NCBI GenBank assembly: GCA_031393795.1
Contig: JANMWE010000287.1
Coordinates: 1 to 31,848, forward strand
Reading direction: 5' to 3'
Length of the DNA stretch: 31,848 bases
DNA from: CAMLHU01 sp031393795
GTDB taxonomy: Bacteria > Gemmatimonadota > Gemmatimonadetes > Gemmatimonadales > GWC2-71-9
The notes beneath the pieces are model-generated. The model was not told where the DNA came from. It did not search any database and saw only the letters and a program-made list of their open reading frames with translations. Of this stretch, positions 7,902-14,246 are shown one piece after another (within the stretch, counting starts at the first letter, position 1; the number at the start of each line of letters is the position of its first letter). The position numbers and the translations under genes were made by a program.

Positions 7902-7981
7902 AGGCCTCAGGCCCCGGGCTTCAGGCCTCCGGGTCGTATCTTGTACTCTTCCCGAGGCCTGCGGCCCGAAGCCTGAAGCCT
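7902..7981. repeat. Inverted 7-bp word array between divergent genes
   Basis: Left arm, period 7: AGGCCTC, AGGCCCC, GGGCTTC, AGGCCTC (7902-7929). Right arm, period 7: GAGGCCT, GCGGCCC, GAAGCCT, GAAGCCT (7954-7981). The roughly 24-nt loop contains GTCGTATCTTG, which resembles the -10 context of other promoters in the window. Because the flanking genes diverge, this hairpin cannot be a terminator for either. The remainder of 7743-8003 is the csp leader. Confidence 0.75.
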
Positions 7982-8003
7982 TCAACATTCTCCAGGAATC
8001 CCG

Positions 8004-10004
8004 ATGCTCAGCCTGACTCTCGCCTTCCTGTTCCAGCAGCCTGCTGCCCCGCCCATCCCGGCGCCGGCCCAGCTCCCCTCCCGGATCGCCCGAGTGGCGG
8101 TCGAACCCGCCGAACCGACCCTGATGCCGGGGGACACCCTCCGGCTCACTGCGGTCGCCTACGACTCGGCGGGCCGTCCCCTCACCGATGCCCGGATCAC
8201 CTACTTCGCGGTGGGGGGGAGGTTCGAAGGAACGGTGACCACCGACGGGCTGGTCACGGCGGGCGCCACCGGGGTGCTCCCAGTGAGCGTGGTGGCCATC
8301 GTCGCGGGTTCGCGGCCGAATACCCAGCGGATCCGGGTGATGATGGTGCCCCCTCCGGCGGCGACGATCGCCATCGACCCCGAGCCGGCACGCCTCCTCG
8401 CGGGGCAGTCGCTGACCCTCTCGGCCACCGTCTTCGCCGCCACCGGCGAACGGCGGTATGACCAGGTGACCTGGCTTTCCGATCGCCCGAGCGTGGTCGC
8501 CGTCGACGGTGACGGCCGGTTGGCGGCCCGGGCCACGGGTCGCGCGACGATCAGTGTCCGCGCCGGTGCCGCCGTCCGGAGCTTCGCCGTCACGGTCGTC
8601 CCCAATGCGGTCGCCTCGGTCGAACTTCGCCCGGCCCGCACCACCGCCCGCACCGGTGACGTCCTCCACTTCACCTTTGCCGCCAAAGACGTCCGTGGTG
8701 CCGCGGTGGCCGATGTGCGCCCCGAATACTTCCTCTCGCCCGGCAATGGGCTCGTCGATCCCGACGGCGCCTTCGTGGCCGACCTCCCCGGGACCTACCG
8801 GGTGCGCGCGACCTTCGCCGGTCGCAGCGCCGAGGCCGTGGTGAATGTCGTTGCGCGCGATGTGGTCCGTCCCGGGCAGATCGTCGGGCACCTAGGGCTC
8901 GCCCAGGGGGTGATCACGATGGAATTCTGGCTCCATCCCGACGGGAAGCACGGGTACCTGAGCACCCTGGCGGGCAAGGTGTACGCCATCGATGTGCACG
9001 ATCCCGCGAACCCGGTGATCACCGACTCGATGGTGACCGACGCCCGCGCGGTGAACGACGTGATGACCACGGAGGATGGGAAGTTCGGGGTCTTCACCCG
9101 CGAGGGCTCGTCGAAGCGGGCCAACGGGATCGTGGTCTTCAGCGCGGAGGATCCGGCGCACCCGAAGATCGTCAGCGAGTTCACCGAGACCGTGAGCGGC
9201 GGCGTGCACAGCACGTACATCTATCACGGTTATGTCTACCTGACCGACGACGCCACCGGCTCGATGCGGGTCATCGACATCCGCGATCCCAACGCGCCGC
9301 ACCAGGTGGCCCGCTGGGAGACGCCGCGATCCAGCGCGGGGCGGATGCTGCACGACATCGACGTGCGCGACGGCCTGGCCTACCTCAGCTACTGGAACGA
9401 CGGGTTGGTCGTGCTCGACGTCGGGAACGGGATGAAGGGCGGGAGCCCCGAGGACCCGCGCCTGGTGACCCAGGTGAAGTACGACCTCGAGTCGCTCTAC
9501 CACGACGTCGCGGCGGTGGGCGGGCCCGGCTTCATCCGCGGCACCCACACCGCTTGGCGCACCGACCGCTACGTGATCGTAGGGGACGAGGTCTTCGCCG
9601 CGCGCAATAACCCCGCCGCCGGCCCGGGCGTCCTCAACTTCGGGCGCGCCTACGGCCGCCTGCAGGTGATCGACATGAACGACCTCGCGCACCCGCGGAT
9701 CGTGGCCTGGTACGAGCCGAAGGAGGGGGGCACCCACAACGTCTGGGTCGCGGGCGACACCCTTTACCTCGGCGACTACCAGGGGGGGCTTCGCGTCGTG
9801 GACATCAGCGGCGAGCTCCGGGGCGACCTGGCGCGGCAGGGACGCGAGGTCGCGGCGGTCTACACCGGCGCCAAGGATGGCCAGACGCCGAACGTCTCGA
9901 TGGCATGGGGGGCGATCTACCGCGATGGCTATATCTACGTGCCCGACGTGAATGCGGGGCTGGTGATCGCCCGGGTGGAGCCGCGGGGGAGCCCCACGCC
10001 TTAG
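8004..10004 (+). CDS. Surface protein with Big_2-like domains and LVIVD propeller
   Basis: A 666-residue protein. After a short hydrophobic start (MLSLTLAFLFQQ) come about three Ig-like domains of the bacterial Ig (Big_2) type in residues 30-285. They carry repeated phrases such as VEPAEPTLMPGDTLRLTAVAYDSAG, DPEPARLLAGQSLTLSATVFAATG and VTWLSDRPSVVAVDGDGRLAARATGRATI. Residues about 300-660 form LVIVD-type repeats (VYAIDVHDPANPVI, MRVIDIRDPNAPHQVARW, LQVIDMNDLAHPRIVAWYEPKEGGTHNV, LRVVDISGE), expected to fold as a beta-propeller. Such proteins are exported and bind ligands or partners; no enzyme motif is seen. The signal peptide is atypically short, so export is likely but not certain. The TAG stop touches the first unit of a 7-bp array. 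Confidence 0.75.
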   Translation: MLSLTLAFLFQQPAAPPIPAPAQLPSRIARVAVEPAEPTLMPGDTLRLTAVAYDSAGRPLTDARITYFAVGGRFEGTVTTDGLVTAGATGVLPVSVVAIVAGSRPNTQRIRVMMVPPPAATIAIDPEPARLLAGQSLTLSATVFAATGERRYDQVTWLSDRPSVVAVDGDGRLAARATGRATISVRAGAAVRSFAVTVVPNAVASVELRPARTTARTGDVLHFTFAAKDVRGAAVADVRPEYFLSPGNGLVDPDGAFVADLPGTYRVRATFAGRSAEAVVNVVARDVVRPGQIVGHLGLAQGVITMEFWLHPDGKHGYLSTLAGKVYAIDVHDPANPVITDSMVTDARAVNDVMTTEDGKFGVFTREGSSKRANGIVVFSAEDPAHPKIVSEFTETVSGGVHSTYIYHGYVYLTDDATGSMRVIDIRDPNAPHQVARWETPRSSAGRMLHDIDVRDGLAYLSYWNDGLVVLDVGNGMKGGSPEDPRLVTQVKYDLESLYHDVAAVGGPGFIRGTHTAWRTDRYVIVGDEVFAARNNPAAGPGVLNFGRAYGRLQVIDMNDLAHPRIVAWYEPKEGGTHNVWVAGDTLYLGDYQGGLRVVDISGELRGDLARQGREVAAVYTGAKDGQTPNVSMAWGAIYRDGYIYVPDVNAGLVIARVEPRGSPTP

Positions 10005-10027
10005 CCAACAGCCATCAGCCATCAGCC
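10004..10027. repeat. Left arm of the 7-bp array around the four-helix-bundle gene
   Basis: Units GCCAACA (10004-10010), GCCATCA (10011-10017) and GCCATCA (10018-10024), then GCC. The word is the complement of the units in the right arm at 10441-10517. The stop of the four-helix-bundle gene (TGA on the minus strand, 10024-10022) lies in the third unit. Confidence 0.75.
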
Positions 10028-10372
10028 CGCGTTGTGCAACAACGAGGCTAACATACGGCAAAGCTCCTGGGCGATGCCGATGAGTTCCTTCGCCTTGGGC
10101 ACAGGAATGAATCCGAGCCGTTCGGCCAAACTCAGCTGGTAGCCGACCTCATTCGCGGAGCCAAGTGCATTTCTGACGTATTGCTTGAATTGCGGGTCCG
10201 TGTTCCTGCCGGCCCCCTCGGCGAGATTCGAAGGGACTGACACGGCCGACCGCCTGATCTGGGATCGGAGACCGAACCGCTCCGCTACGGGAAAGCCCTC
10301 TGTCGCCCGATAGACCTTTAGGACGAAAGCATCCGCCCGTACCCAGACCTTGAGCTTCCTGTAGTCACCCAC
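10022..10372 (-). CDS. Four-helix-bundle protein (23S rRNA IVS protein family)
   Basis: A 116-residue protein of the 23S-rRNA-intervening-sequence/S23 family (TIGR02436, PF05635). Diagnostic segments are KLKVWVRADAFVLKVYRAT near the start, the central RFGLRSQIRRSAVSVPSNLAEGAGR, and NALGSANEVGYQLSLAERLGFI. Members form helical-bundle oligomers; a relative, Avd, is the accessory protein of diversity-generating retroelements, and others are encoded within rRNA intervening sequences. The biochemical role of stand-alone copies is not settled. The GTG start has GGAGAG 7 nt upstream. It is on the opposite strand to both neighbours and sits exactly between two facing arms of a 7-bp array, with its stop inside the left arm. 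No reverse transcriptase or rRNA is nearby. Confidence 0.88.
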   Translation of the reverse strand: MGDYRKLKVWVRADAFVLKVYRATEGFPVAERFGLRSQIRRSAVSVPSNLAEGAGRNTDPQFKQYVRNALGSANEVGYQLSLAERLGFIPVPKAKELIGIAQELCRMLASLLHNAG

Positions 10373-10410
10373 TGGACTCTCTCCGTTGAGTTTCCGGAAC
10401 CGTACCCCTG

Positions 10411-10432
10411 GACCCTCAACCGACCCTCAACC
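10411..10432. promoter_or_regulatory. Two 11-bp direct repeats upstream of the four-helix-bundle gene
   Basis: GACCCTCAACC occurs twice head to tail (10411-10421, 10422-10432), one helical turn apart, about 40-60 bp upstream of the GTG start on the minus strand. The position suits an operator, but no promoter hexamers with good spacing are visible, so this is only a candidate. Confidence 0.35.
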
Positions 10433-10440
10433 GATAGGGT

Positions 10441-10517
10441 CTGATGGCTGATAGCTGATGGCCGATGGCCGATGGCTGATGGCTGATAGCTGATAGCTGA
10501 TGGCTGATAGCCGATAG
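10441..10517. repeat. Right arm of the 7-bp array, 11 units
   Basis: Eleven perfect-length 7-bp units of the form C(T/C)GAT(A/G)G run without interruption from 10441 to 10517, followed by CCG. They are complementary to the GCCATCA units at 10004-10027. The array separates the four-helix-bundle gene from the next plus-strand gene, whose ATG is 26 bp further on. Confidence 0.9.
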
Positions 10518-10542
10518 CCGTCCGCCGACATAGGATTCAAGC

Positions 10543-11157
10543 ATGCCCCTCCCCGGTACCCTCGTCCTCAAGGCCTTCCCTGATCGCGCGGAAGCGCTGG
10601 CGCATTGCCTCCTCCGGGCGGGGGAGGCACCGAGGCTGCTGGCGTACGATGAACACGTGGGGTGCTCGATGGAGATGGCACTCACCGCCCTCGAATGGAC
10701 CGGGGCGGTGGGCGTGCTGCGGGACGGCGACCTGGTACACGCGGCCCGACTCACCAGCGACACCGCGAGTTGCGTCATCGAGCGCCAGACCGAGGCGAAG
10801 CAGCGGCAATACGTCTACCTCGGCCCGCGGATGGACGCGCCGATCATCGACCTGTTCGAAGGGAACGTGCTCTATGACGAGCCGGGGGTGCGGGCCGTGG
10901 AGTTCGCCCAGCGGGCGCACGCGCTGGCCCATTTCCTCCGTGCCACGGACGGCACCGGAGCGATCCTCTCGATCCTTTCGCGTCGTGCCCCCGAGGTCCG
11001 TCACCTCAAGCGCTGGCTGACCCCTGCGCTCGAGGCGCTCGATGTTCCCCGGCCGATGATCGCCGGCTGGTTCAGCGCCGGCGGCGGTGGCGTGCTCTTC
11101 CATCCGGCACAGGGCGAGAGCGACTTCAGATACATCGAGGCGGGTCTCGAGCCGTAA
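10543..11157 (+). CDS. Conserved-looking protein of unknown function
   Basis: A 204-residue soluble protein with no signal peptide or membrane segment. It is an alpha/beta-looking sequence: LVLKAFPDRAEALAHCLLRAGEAPRLLAYDEHVG, GAVGVLRDGDLVHAARL, QYVYLGPRMDAPIIDLFEGNVLYDEPGVRAVEF, and a Gly-rich C-terminal segment AGWFSAGGGGVLFHP. I recognise no family or catalytic motif. The start is the ATG at 10543, with a weak AGGAT upstream. Codon use is like that of the neighbouring genes. Its TAA stop is followed at once by a 12-bp array with a perfect 22-bp stem that could end the transcript. Confidence 0.6.
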   Translation: MPLPGTLVLKAFPDRAEALAHCLLRAGEAPRLLAYDEHVGCSMEMALTALEWTGAVGVLRDGDLVHAARLTSDTASCVIERQTEAKQRQYVYLGPRMDAPIIDLFEGNVLYDEPGVRAVEFAQRAHALAHFLRATDGTGAILSILSRRAPEVRHLKRWLTPALEALDVPRPMIAGWFSAGGGGVLFHPAQGESDFRYIEAGLEP

Positions 11158-11159
11158 GG

Positions 11160-11272
11160 GGAGACTAGCAAGGGGTCGTAGAAGGAGAGGTGGGAGGAGA
11201 CGCAGAAGGAGTCCTGTAAGGAGCCATTCTCCTTCCGGACTCCTTCTGCGTCTCCTCCTTGGTCTCCCTGTA
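11160..11272. repeat. Inverted 12-bp GGAGWC array with a perfect 22-bp stem
   Basis: Left arm, period 12: units start at 11160, 11172, 11184, 11196, 11208 and 11220, each beginning GGAG(A/T)C or a close variant and mostly ending in AA. Right arm, period 12: GACTCCTTCTGC (11238-11249), GTCTCCTCCTTG, then GTCTCCCTGTAC. Positions 11193-11214 pair perfectly with 11237-11258, and an inner AAGGAG/CTCCTT closes a 5-nt loop. It lies just after a stop codon and before the gene-free region. Confidence 0.85.
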
Positions 11273-11295
11273 CGGGCCTCGAACTCGCCTTAAGA

Positions 11296-11370
11296 TGTGG
11301 ATACACATCTCCACAATCGGGTGGACAACCCCGTTACATCGTTGTGGAGACGTCACTTAGCTGTCCACAT
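11296..11370. other. DnaA-box-like cluster (candidate replication origin element)
   Basis: Five sites with a TGTGGA/TCCACA-type core lie in 75 bp. They are TGTGGATAC (11296-11304, 8 of 9 to TGTGGATAA), ATCTCCACA (11307-11315), GGTGGACAA (11320-11328), TGTGGAGAC (11343-11351) and CTGTCCACA (11361-11369). A short AT-rich run, TTTTAAACA, follows. Four exact hexamer cores in this space is far above chance. Orientation is mixed, as in chromosomal origins. No dnaA, dnaN, gyrB or mnmG gene is in the window, so a full oriC is not established; a DnaA-titration or DnaA-regulated site is the alternative. Confidence 0.5.
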
Positions 11371-11429
11371 TTTAAACAGTTGAAGTGGCGTAAGCCGAAG
11401 ATTGACAGGCACTTGCGAGCTTTTCGGAA

Positions 11430-11867
11430 GTCCTTAGCTTGGGTTCAACCATTGTTGGGCGCGGTCCGCTGGCCTCAGGCCACGGAAACCACCCGACGAT
11501 GTGCTCCGGCGTGAATTCAGGGGAGCTGGCCGATGCAACCAAGGGCTAGGCTGGCGGTGATCCTGGGGCCACACGGCCAGAGCTGAAGGAGGCTGTCGCG
11601 TCTCTCCTTCCACCCCGATGTAGCGCCTCGGGGTGCAGTGTGAAGGGCCGGTCCGCGACCTGGTCCGACTCACAGCGCTTGCGACGACGAACCTGACGGG
11701 GGTCATGACCTGGTCAGGGGATCGAAGCCGAGGCCCGTGCCAGCCCTACCGAACGGCGGAACAGCCGACCGGCGGCAGTACGGAGAAGAACGGCGGGCTT
11801 GCCCCCGACCTCGGGTAGTCGACGTGCGGGACGGCCGCTTGGGGAAGACCCAGGCGGTCGTCCTTTT
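11430..11867 (+). ncRNA. Candidate structured noncoding RNA, family unknown
   Basis: About 440 nt with no convincing protein in any frame, ending in a strong intrinsic terminator on the plus strand. Local hairpins are clear. A nested stem at 11463-11490 has TGGCC paired with GGCCA around a 3-nt loop. A perfect 8-bp stem, CACCCCGA (11611-11618) with TCGGGGTG (11628-11635), follows. CCTGAC (11692-11697) pairs with GTCAGG (11713-11718) around GGTCATGACC. A TTGACA box lies at 11402-11407 but lacks a good -10. I looked for RNase P, tmRNA, SRP and common riboswitch signatures and found none. The 5' end is a guess. A decayed gene is the main alternative. Confidence 0.4.
11830..11867 (+). terminator. 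Intrinsic terminator ending the candidate RNA
   Basis: A 14-bp stem (11830-11843 with 11849-11862, two G-U pairs) with the loop gaaga is followed by TTTT at 11864-11867. No plus-strand coding region ends nearby, so it implies a noncoding transcript from the preceding region. Confidence 0.7.
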
Positions 11868-11894
11868 GTGCCGCCATCGGAGTGGGTGGCGAAC

Positions 11895-11989
11895 AGAGAC
11901 GAAAGAGGAGACATGAGAGGAGACGACAAAGGAGTCGGCTCCTCCCGACTCCTTCCATCTCTCCTTCTACGTCTCCTCCTTTGACTCAC
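11895..11989. repeat. Inverted 12-bp GGAGWC array before the exonuclease gene
   Basis: Left arm, period 12: AGAGACGAAAGA (11895), GGAGACATGAGA (11907), GGAGACGACAAA (11919), GGAGTCGG (11931). Right arm, period 12: GACTCCTTCCAT (11947), CTCTCCTTCTAC (11959), GTCTCCTCCTTT (11971), GACTCAC (11983-11989). The stop of the minus-strand exonuclease gene lies in the last unit. It is the same word family as the arrays at 11160, 26850 and 29132. Confidence 0.85.
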
Positions 11990-12963
11990 TTGCCCCAGTC
12001 CGATCTCCCCCTATATGCCCGCCGCTTGTCCAGCTCCCAGAGCCCCTTCTGGCTCACCAGCGACTCCTTCTCGAAATTCGATCCGTCGGCGAGCGCATCG
12101 TTGAAGCTCGCGGTCTTGGCGCTCGCATTGTCGGCGAAGTGCACGATCTCGGCCTCGAGGGTGGCCGGCCGCACCGGGGCGCCGTATTCGAGCACGCCGT
12201 GGTGGCTCAGGACGATGTGCTGGAGGATATCGAGCTCCTGTTCGGTGCAGGGCATCGGCTTGGCCGCGCGCACCCGGCGTTCGAGCTCGAGCGTGCCGAG
12301 GACCACGTGGCCGTACAGCACGTTCTTCTCGGTCGGCGTGAATGCCCCATCCCAGCGGTAGGCCTCCAGTTTTCCGATGTCGTGCAGCAGCACGCCGGCC
12401 GTGACGAGGTCGACGTCGGCCTTGGCCACCTTCGCCACGTGACGCCCGATGCTGATCACTTCGACGGTGTGCTTGAGCAGCCCGCCGAGCTCGGCGTGGT
12501 GGCCGACCGTAGCGGCGGGGCACTGTTCGTAGCGCCGCCGGAACTCCGCGTCATCATAGAAGAGCCCGAGCGTGGCACGCAGTCGGGGTGCCCTCAGCTC
12601 CCCCATCCACTTGTCGACCGACTCCCAGTACCGCTGGCGCTCGGCAGCCGTGATCGAGGGCTGGAGCTGGCTGTAGTCGATGCTCCCCTTGGGGAGCACC
12701 CGGATCGACGTGACCCGCAGCTGCGCCGTCCCCTGGTACGACCCCGACTCCCCGATGACCTGCACCACCGCCCCTTTGGTGATCCCCGCCACTTGATGGA
12801 GCTGCTCTTCCCAGAACGGGGCGGTCTTGATGGTGCCGCTCGCATTGCCGAGGGTCAGGGTGGTGAATGACTTGCCATCCTTGGTGGTACGCTCGTCGAC
12901 GTCGAGGACCAGGAAGGGATCCTGAACGCGGGCGCCTGCGGCGAGGGTCTTCATGTCGAGCAT
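11986..12963 (-). CDS. YhaM-type 3'-5' exoribonuclease (OB fold plus HD domain)
   Basis: A 325-residue protein. Residues 1-100 form an OB-type nucleic-acid-binding domain (GARVQDPFLVLDVDERTTKDGKSFTTLTLGNASGTIKTAPFW). Residues about 130-300 form an HD domain with metal-ligand motifs HHAELGGLLKHTVEV, LLHDIGK and HIVLSHHG. This order is that of YhaM, a manganese-dependent 3'-5' exonuclease of Firmicutes acting on RNA and DNA. I chose the ATG at 12963 because AGAGG lies 5 nt upstream and MKTLAAGARV matches the usual start; an upstream GTG at 13023 would add 20 unrelated residues. It is convergent with the candidate RNA. The family call is firm; substrate preference is inferred. Confidence 0.85.
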   Translation of the reverse strand: MLDMKTLAAGARVQDPFLVLDVDERTTKDGKSFTTLTLGNASGTIKTAPFWEEQLHQVAGITKGAVVQVIGESGSYQGTAQLRVTSIRVLPKGSIDYSQLQPSITAAERQRYWESVDKWMGELRAPRLRATLGLFYDDAEFRRRYEQCPAATVGHHAELGGLLKHTVEVISIGRHVAKVAKADVDLVTAGVLLHDIGKLEAYRWDGAFTPTEKNVLYGHVVLGTLELERRVRAAKPMPCTEQELDILQHIVLSHHGVLEYGAPVRPATLEAEIVHFADNASAKTASFNDALADGSNFEKESLVSQKGLWELDKRRAYRGRSDWGK

Positions 12964-13116
12964 CGTGACCTCTGGTGGGAGCGGTGTCTCTCTCAACAAC
13001 TTACTCGCGGTCGCGTCGGGCACCTACCGGTGTGAAGGGGCGGGGCCCGGGACCGTCTCCATCCAGGCGGCGGGTGCCGCTGCGGTCCGGCCCGTGACCC
13101 ATTATCGATTCAACCG

Positions 13117-13461
13117 ATGAACCCGCTCCGTATCCTGGTCGTTGTCGAAGAAGGGGAGACCGCCCTGTCCTCGCTGGCCACGCCGCTCCGCGCTGCGGGG
13201 CACGAGGTCCGCATTGCGAGCCCGGTCGTGGCCGCGGATCTCCTGATGCCCGGGGGTCCGCTGTTCGACGCCATTCTCCGCGCACCGATGGTCGAGACCA
13301 CTCCCGCGCCCGGCGCCGCCCCCACGCCGCTCGACGACGCCGAACGCCACCACATCGCTGCGACCCTCCGTCACACCCGCGGGAACAAGCGCCAAGCGGC
13401 CCATCTCCTCGGCATCGCGCGGTCGACGCTCCTGGCCAAAGTACGGAAGTACGGGCTCTAG
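13117..13461 (+). CDS. Mini regulator: receiver-like start plus Fis-type HTH
   Basis: A 114-residue protein. The C-terminal 45 residues are a Fis/NtrC-type helix-turn-helix (DDAERHHIAATLRHTRGNKRQAAHLLGIARSTLLAKVRKYGL). The N-terminus (LRILVVVEEGETALSSLATPLRAAGHEVRIAS) looks like the first strand and helix of a receiver domain. However, it lacks the acidic pair (VVVEE instead of VVDDD) and stops after about 50 residues, before any phospho-acceptor could occur. There is no AAA+ domain. It may be a DNA-binding remnant of a response regulator or an independent nucleoid-type regulator. Its TAG stop overlaps the first unit of the 8-bp array that leads into the next gene. Confidence 0.75.
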   Translation: MNPLRILVVVEEGETALSSLATPLRAAGHEVRIASPVVAADLLMPGGPLFDAILRAPMVETTPAPGAAPTPLDDAERHHIAATLRHTRGNKRQAAHLLGIARSTLLAKVRKYGL

Positions 13462-13599
13462 GCGGTCAGACGGTCAGACGGTAAGGCGGTCAGGCGGTAA
13501 GGCGGTAAGGCGGTATGTTACTGGTCATGCGTACACTACTTCGGACCCTGGGCATCTTGGGCGTTCTGACCGCCCGACCGCCTGACCGCCTGACCGCCC
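13461..13599. repeat. Inverted 8-bp word array spanning the start of the YceI gene
   Basis: Left arm, period 8: GGCGGTCA, GACGGTCA, GACGGTAA, GGCGGTCA, GGCGGTAA, GGCGGTAA, GGCGGTAT (13461-13516). Right arm, period 8: GACCGCCC, GACCGCCT, GACCGCCT, GACCGCCC (13568-13599). The left arm contains the upstream stop, the AAGG ribosome-binding site and the ATG of the YceI gene. The right arm is coding sequence for TARPPDRLTAQ in its signal peptide. The hairpin would close over the translation start. Confidence 0.85.
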
Positions 13600-14114
13600 A
13601 ACAGCGTCCGCTCCCCTTCAGTGAACAGGTGTCCGGCCATCTCAGCTACGACGGGCACGGCACCTTCGGCGGTTTCGTGGGCACCACCGACTCGGTGCTC
13701 GGGCGCCTCAACGCCACCACCGACTTGGTGCACGTCACCGGGTACGTCGCGGCCCGCGCCCAGACCCTCAAGACCGGGAACGGCAAGCGCGATCGCGATC
13801 AGTACTCGTCGCTCGACGTCGACGCCTTCCCCTACATCCGCTACGAGGTGGACAGCCTGACCGTCGGCGCGACCCACGGCGACACCCTTGCCGTGGTGCT
13901 CCACGGCCGGTTCGACATCCACGGCGTCCGGCGGACCGTGGACCTCCCTGCGCGACTCCTCCTCGCCCGGACCCATGCGCACCTGTTGGCCGACACCCCG
14001 CTCAACTTGACCGACTATCACATCGGTGGGCTCTCGAAGTTCTTCGGGGCGCTCAAGATGGATCCAAGGATCGTCGTGCATATCGACGTGACATTTCAAC
14101 TGAGCGAGAAGTGA
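13515..14114 (+). CDS. Secreted YceI-family protein
   Basis: A 199-residue protein with a signal peptide (MRTLLRTLGILGVLTARPPDRLTAQQ). It has the YceI-type lipocalin-like body: SGHLSYDGHGTFGGFVGTTDSVLGRL, the conserved SSLDVDAFPYIRYEV, GDTLAVVLHGRFDIHGVRRTVDLPA and the C-terminal LNLTDYHIGGLSKFFGALKMDPRIVVHIDVTF. YceI proteins are periplasmic and bind isoprenoid-like lipids. I use the ATG at 13515, which has AAGG 4 nt upstream; an ATG at 13527 is also possible but has no ribosome-binding site. The ribosome-binding site, start codon and part of the signal peptide are made of an 8-bp inverted array, so expression may be affected by its hairpin. Confidence 0.85.
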   Translation: MLLVMRTLLRTLGILGVLTARPPDRLTAQQRPLPFSEQVSGHLSYDGHGTFGGFVGTTDSVLGRLNATTDLVHVTGYVAARAQTLKTGNGKRDRDQYSSLDVDAFPYIRYEVDSLTVGATHGDTLAVVLHGRFDIHGVRRTVDLPARLLLARTHAHLLADTPLNLTDYHIGGLSKFFGALKMDPRIVVHIDVTFQLSEK

Positions 14115-14116
14115 GG

Positions 14117-14246
14117 AGCGCCTAGCGAGAGCAGGTTGAGCTCCGCTCTCTTCACAATGACTTGGATCCACTATCGTCTCGCTGGGCGCTGGGCGCTGGG
14201 CGCTGGGCGCTGGGCGCTAGGCGCTAGGCGCTAGGCGCTAGGCGCT
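14117..14246. repeat. 7-bp array (nine perfect units) with a short facing arm
   Basis: Five GGGCGCT units (14184-14218) are followed by four AGGCGCT units (14219-14246), all exactly 7 bp. A facing 14-nt arm, AGCGCCTAGCGAGA (14117-14130), pairs with 14177-14190 with one G-T. The array starts just after the YceI stop and ends at the TAA of the convergent pseudopilin gene (14248-14246). The word AGCGCCT recurs at 27832. Confidence 0.88.

Noticed and set aside
7743..8891. Long minus-strand extension upstream of the cold-shock domain
   Set aside because: It runs antisense through the Big_2 domains of the surface protein and is not protein-like; only the last 66 codons are the Csp gene.
10441..10517. 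Possible CRISPR or VNTR array
   Set aside because: Units are 7 bp with no spacers, so not CRISPR. Its facing complementary arm sets it apart from a simple VNTR.
11441..11450. tRNA T-loop-like GGGTTCAACC
   Set aside because: No acceptor stem, anticodon arm or CCA end can be built around it.
11633..11818. Small 61-residue reading frame in the gene-free region
   Set aside because: No ribosome-binding site, no recognisable composition, and it lies across predicted RNA hairpins.
11430..11867. RNase P RNA, tmRNA, SRP RNA, 6S RNA or a known riboswitch
   Set aside because: No GAGGAAAGTCC-type RNase P core, no tmRNA tag frame or ends, no SRP GGAAGCAG-type tip and no known riboswitch core was found on either strand.
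14117..14246. Ordinary Rho-independent terminator for the YceI and pseudopilin genes
   Set aside because: There is no U-tract and the nine-unit 7-bp array is far longer than needed. A termination role is possible but does not explain the structure.
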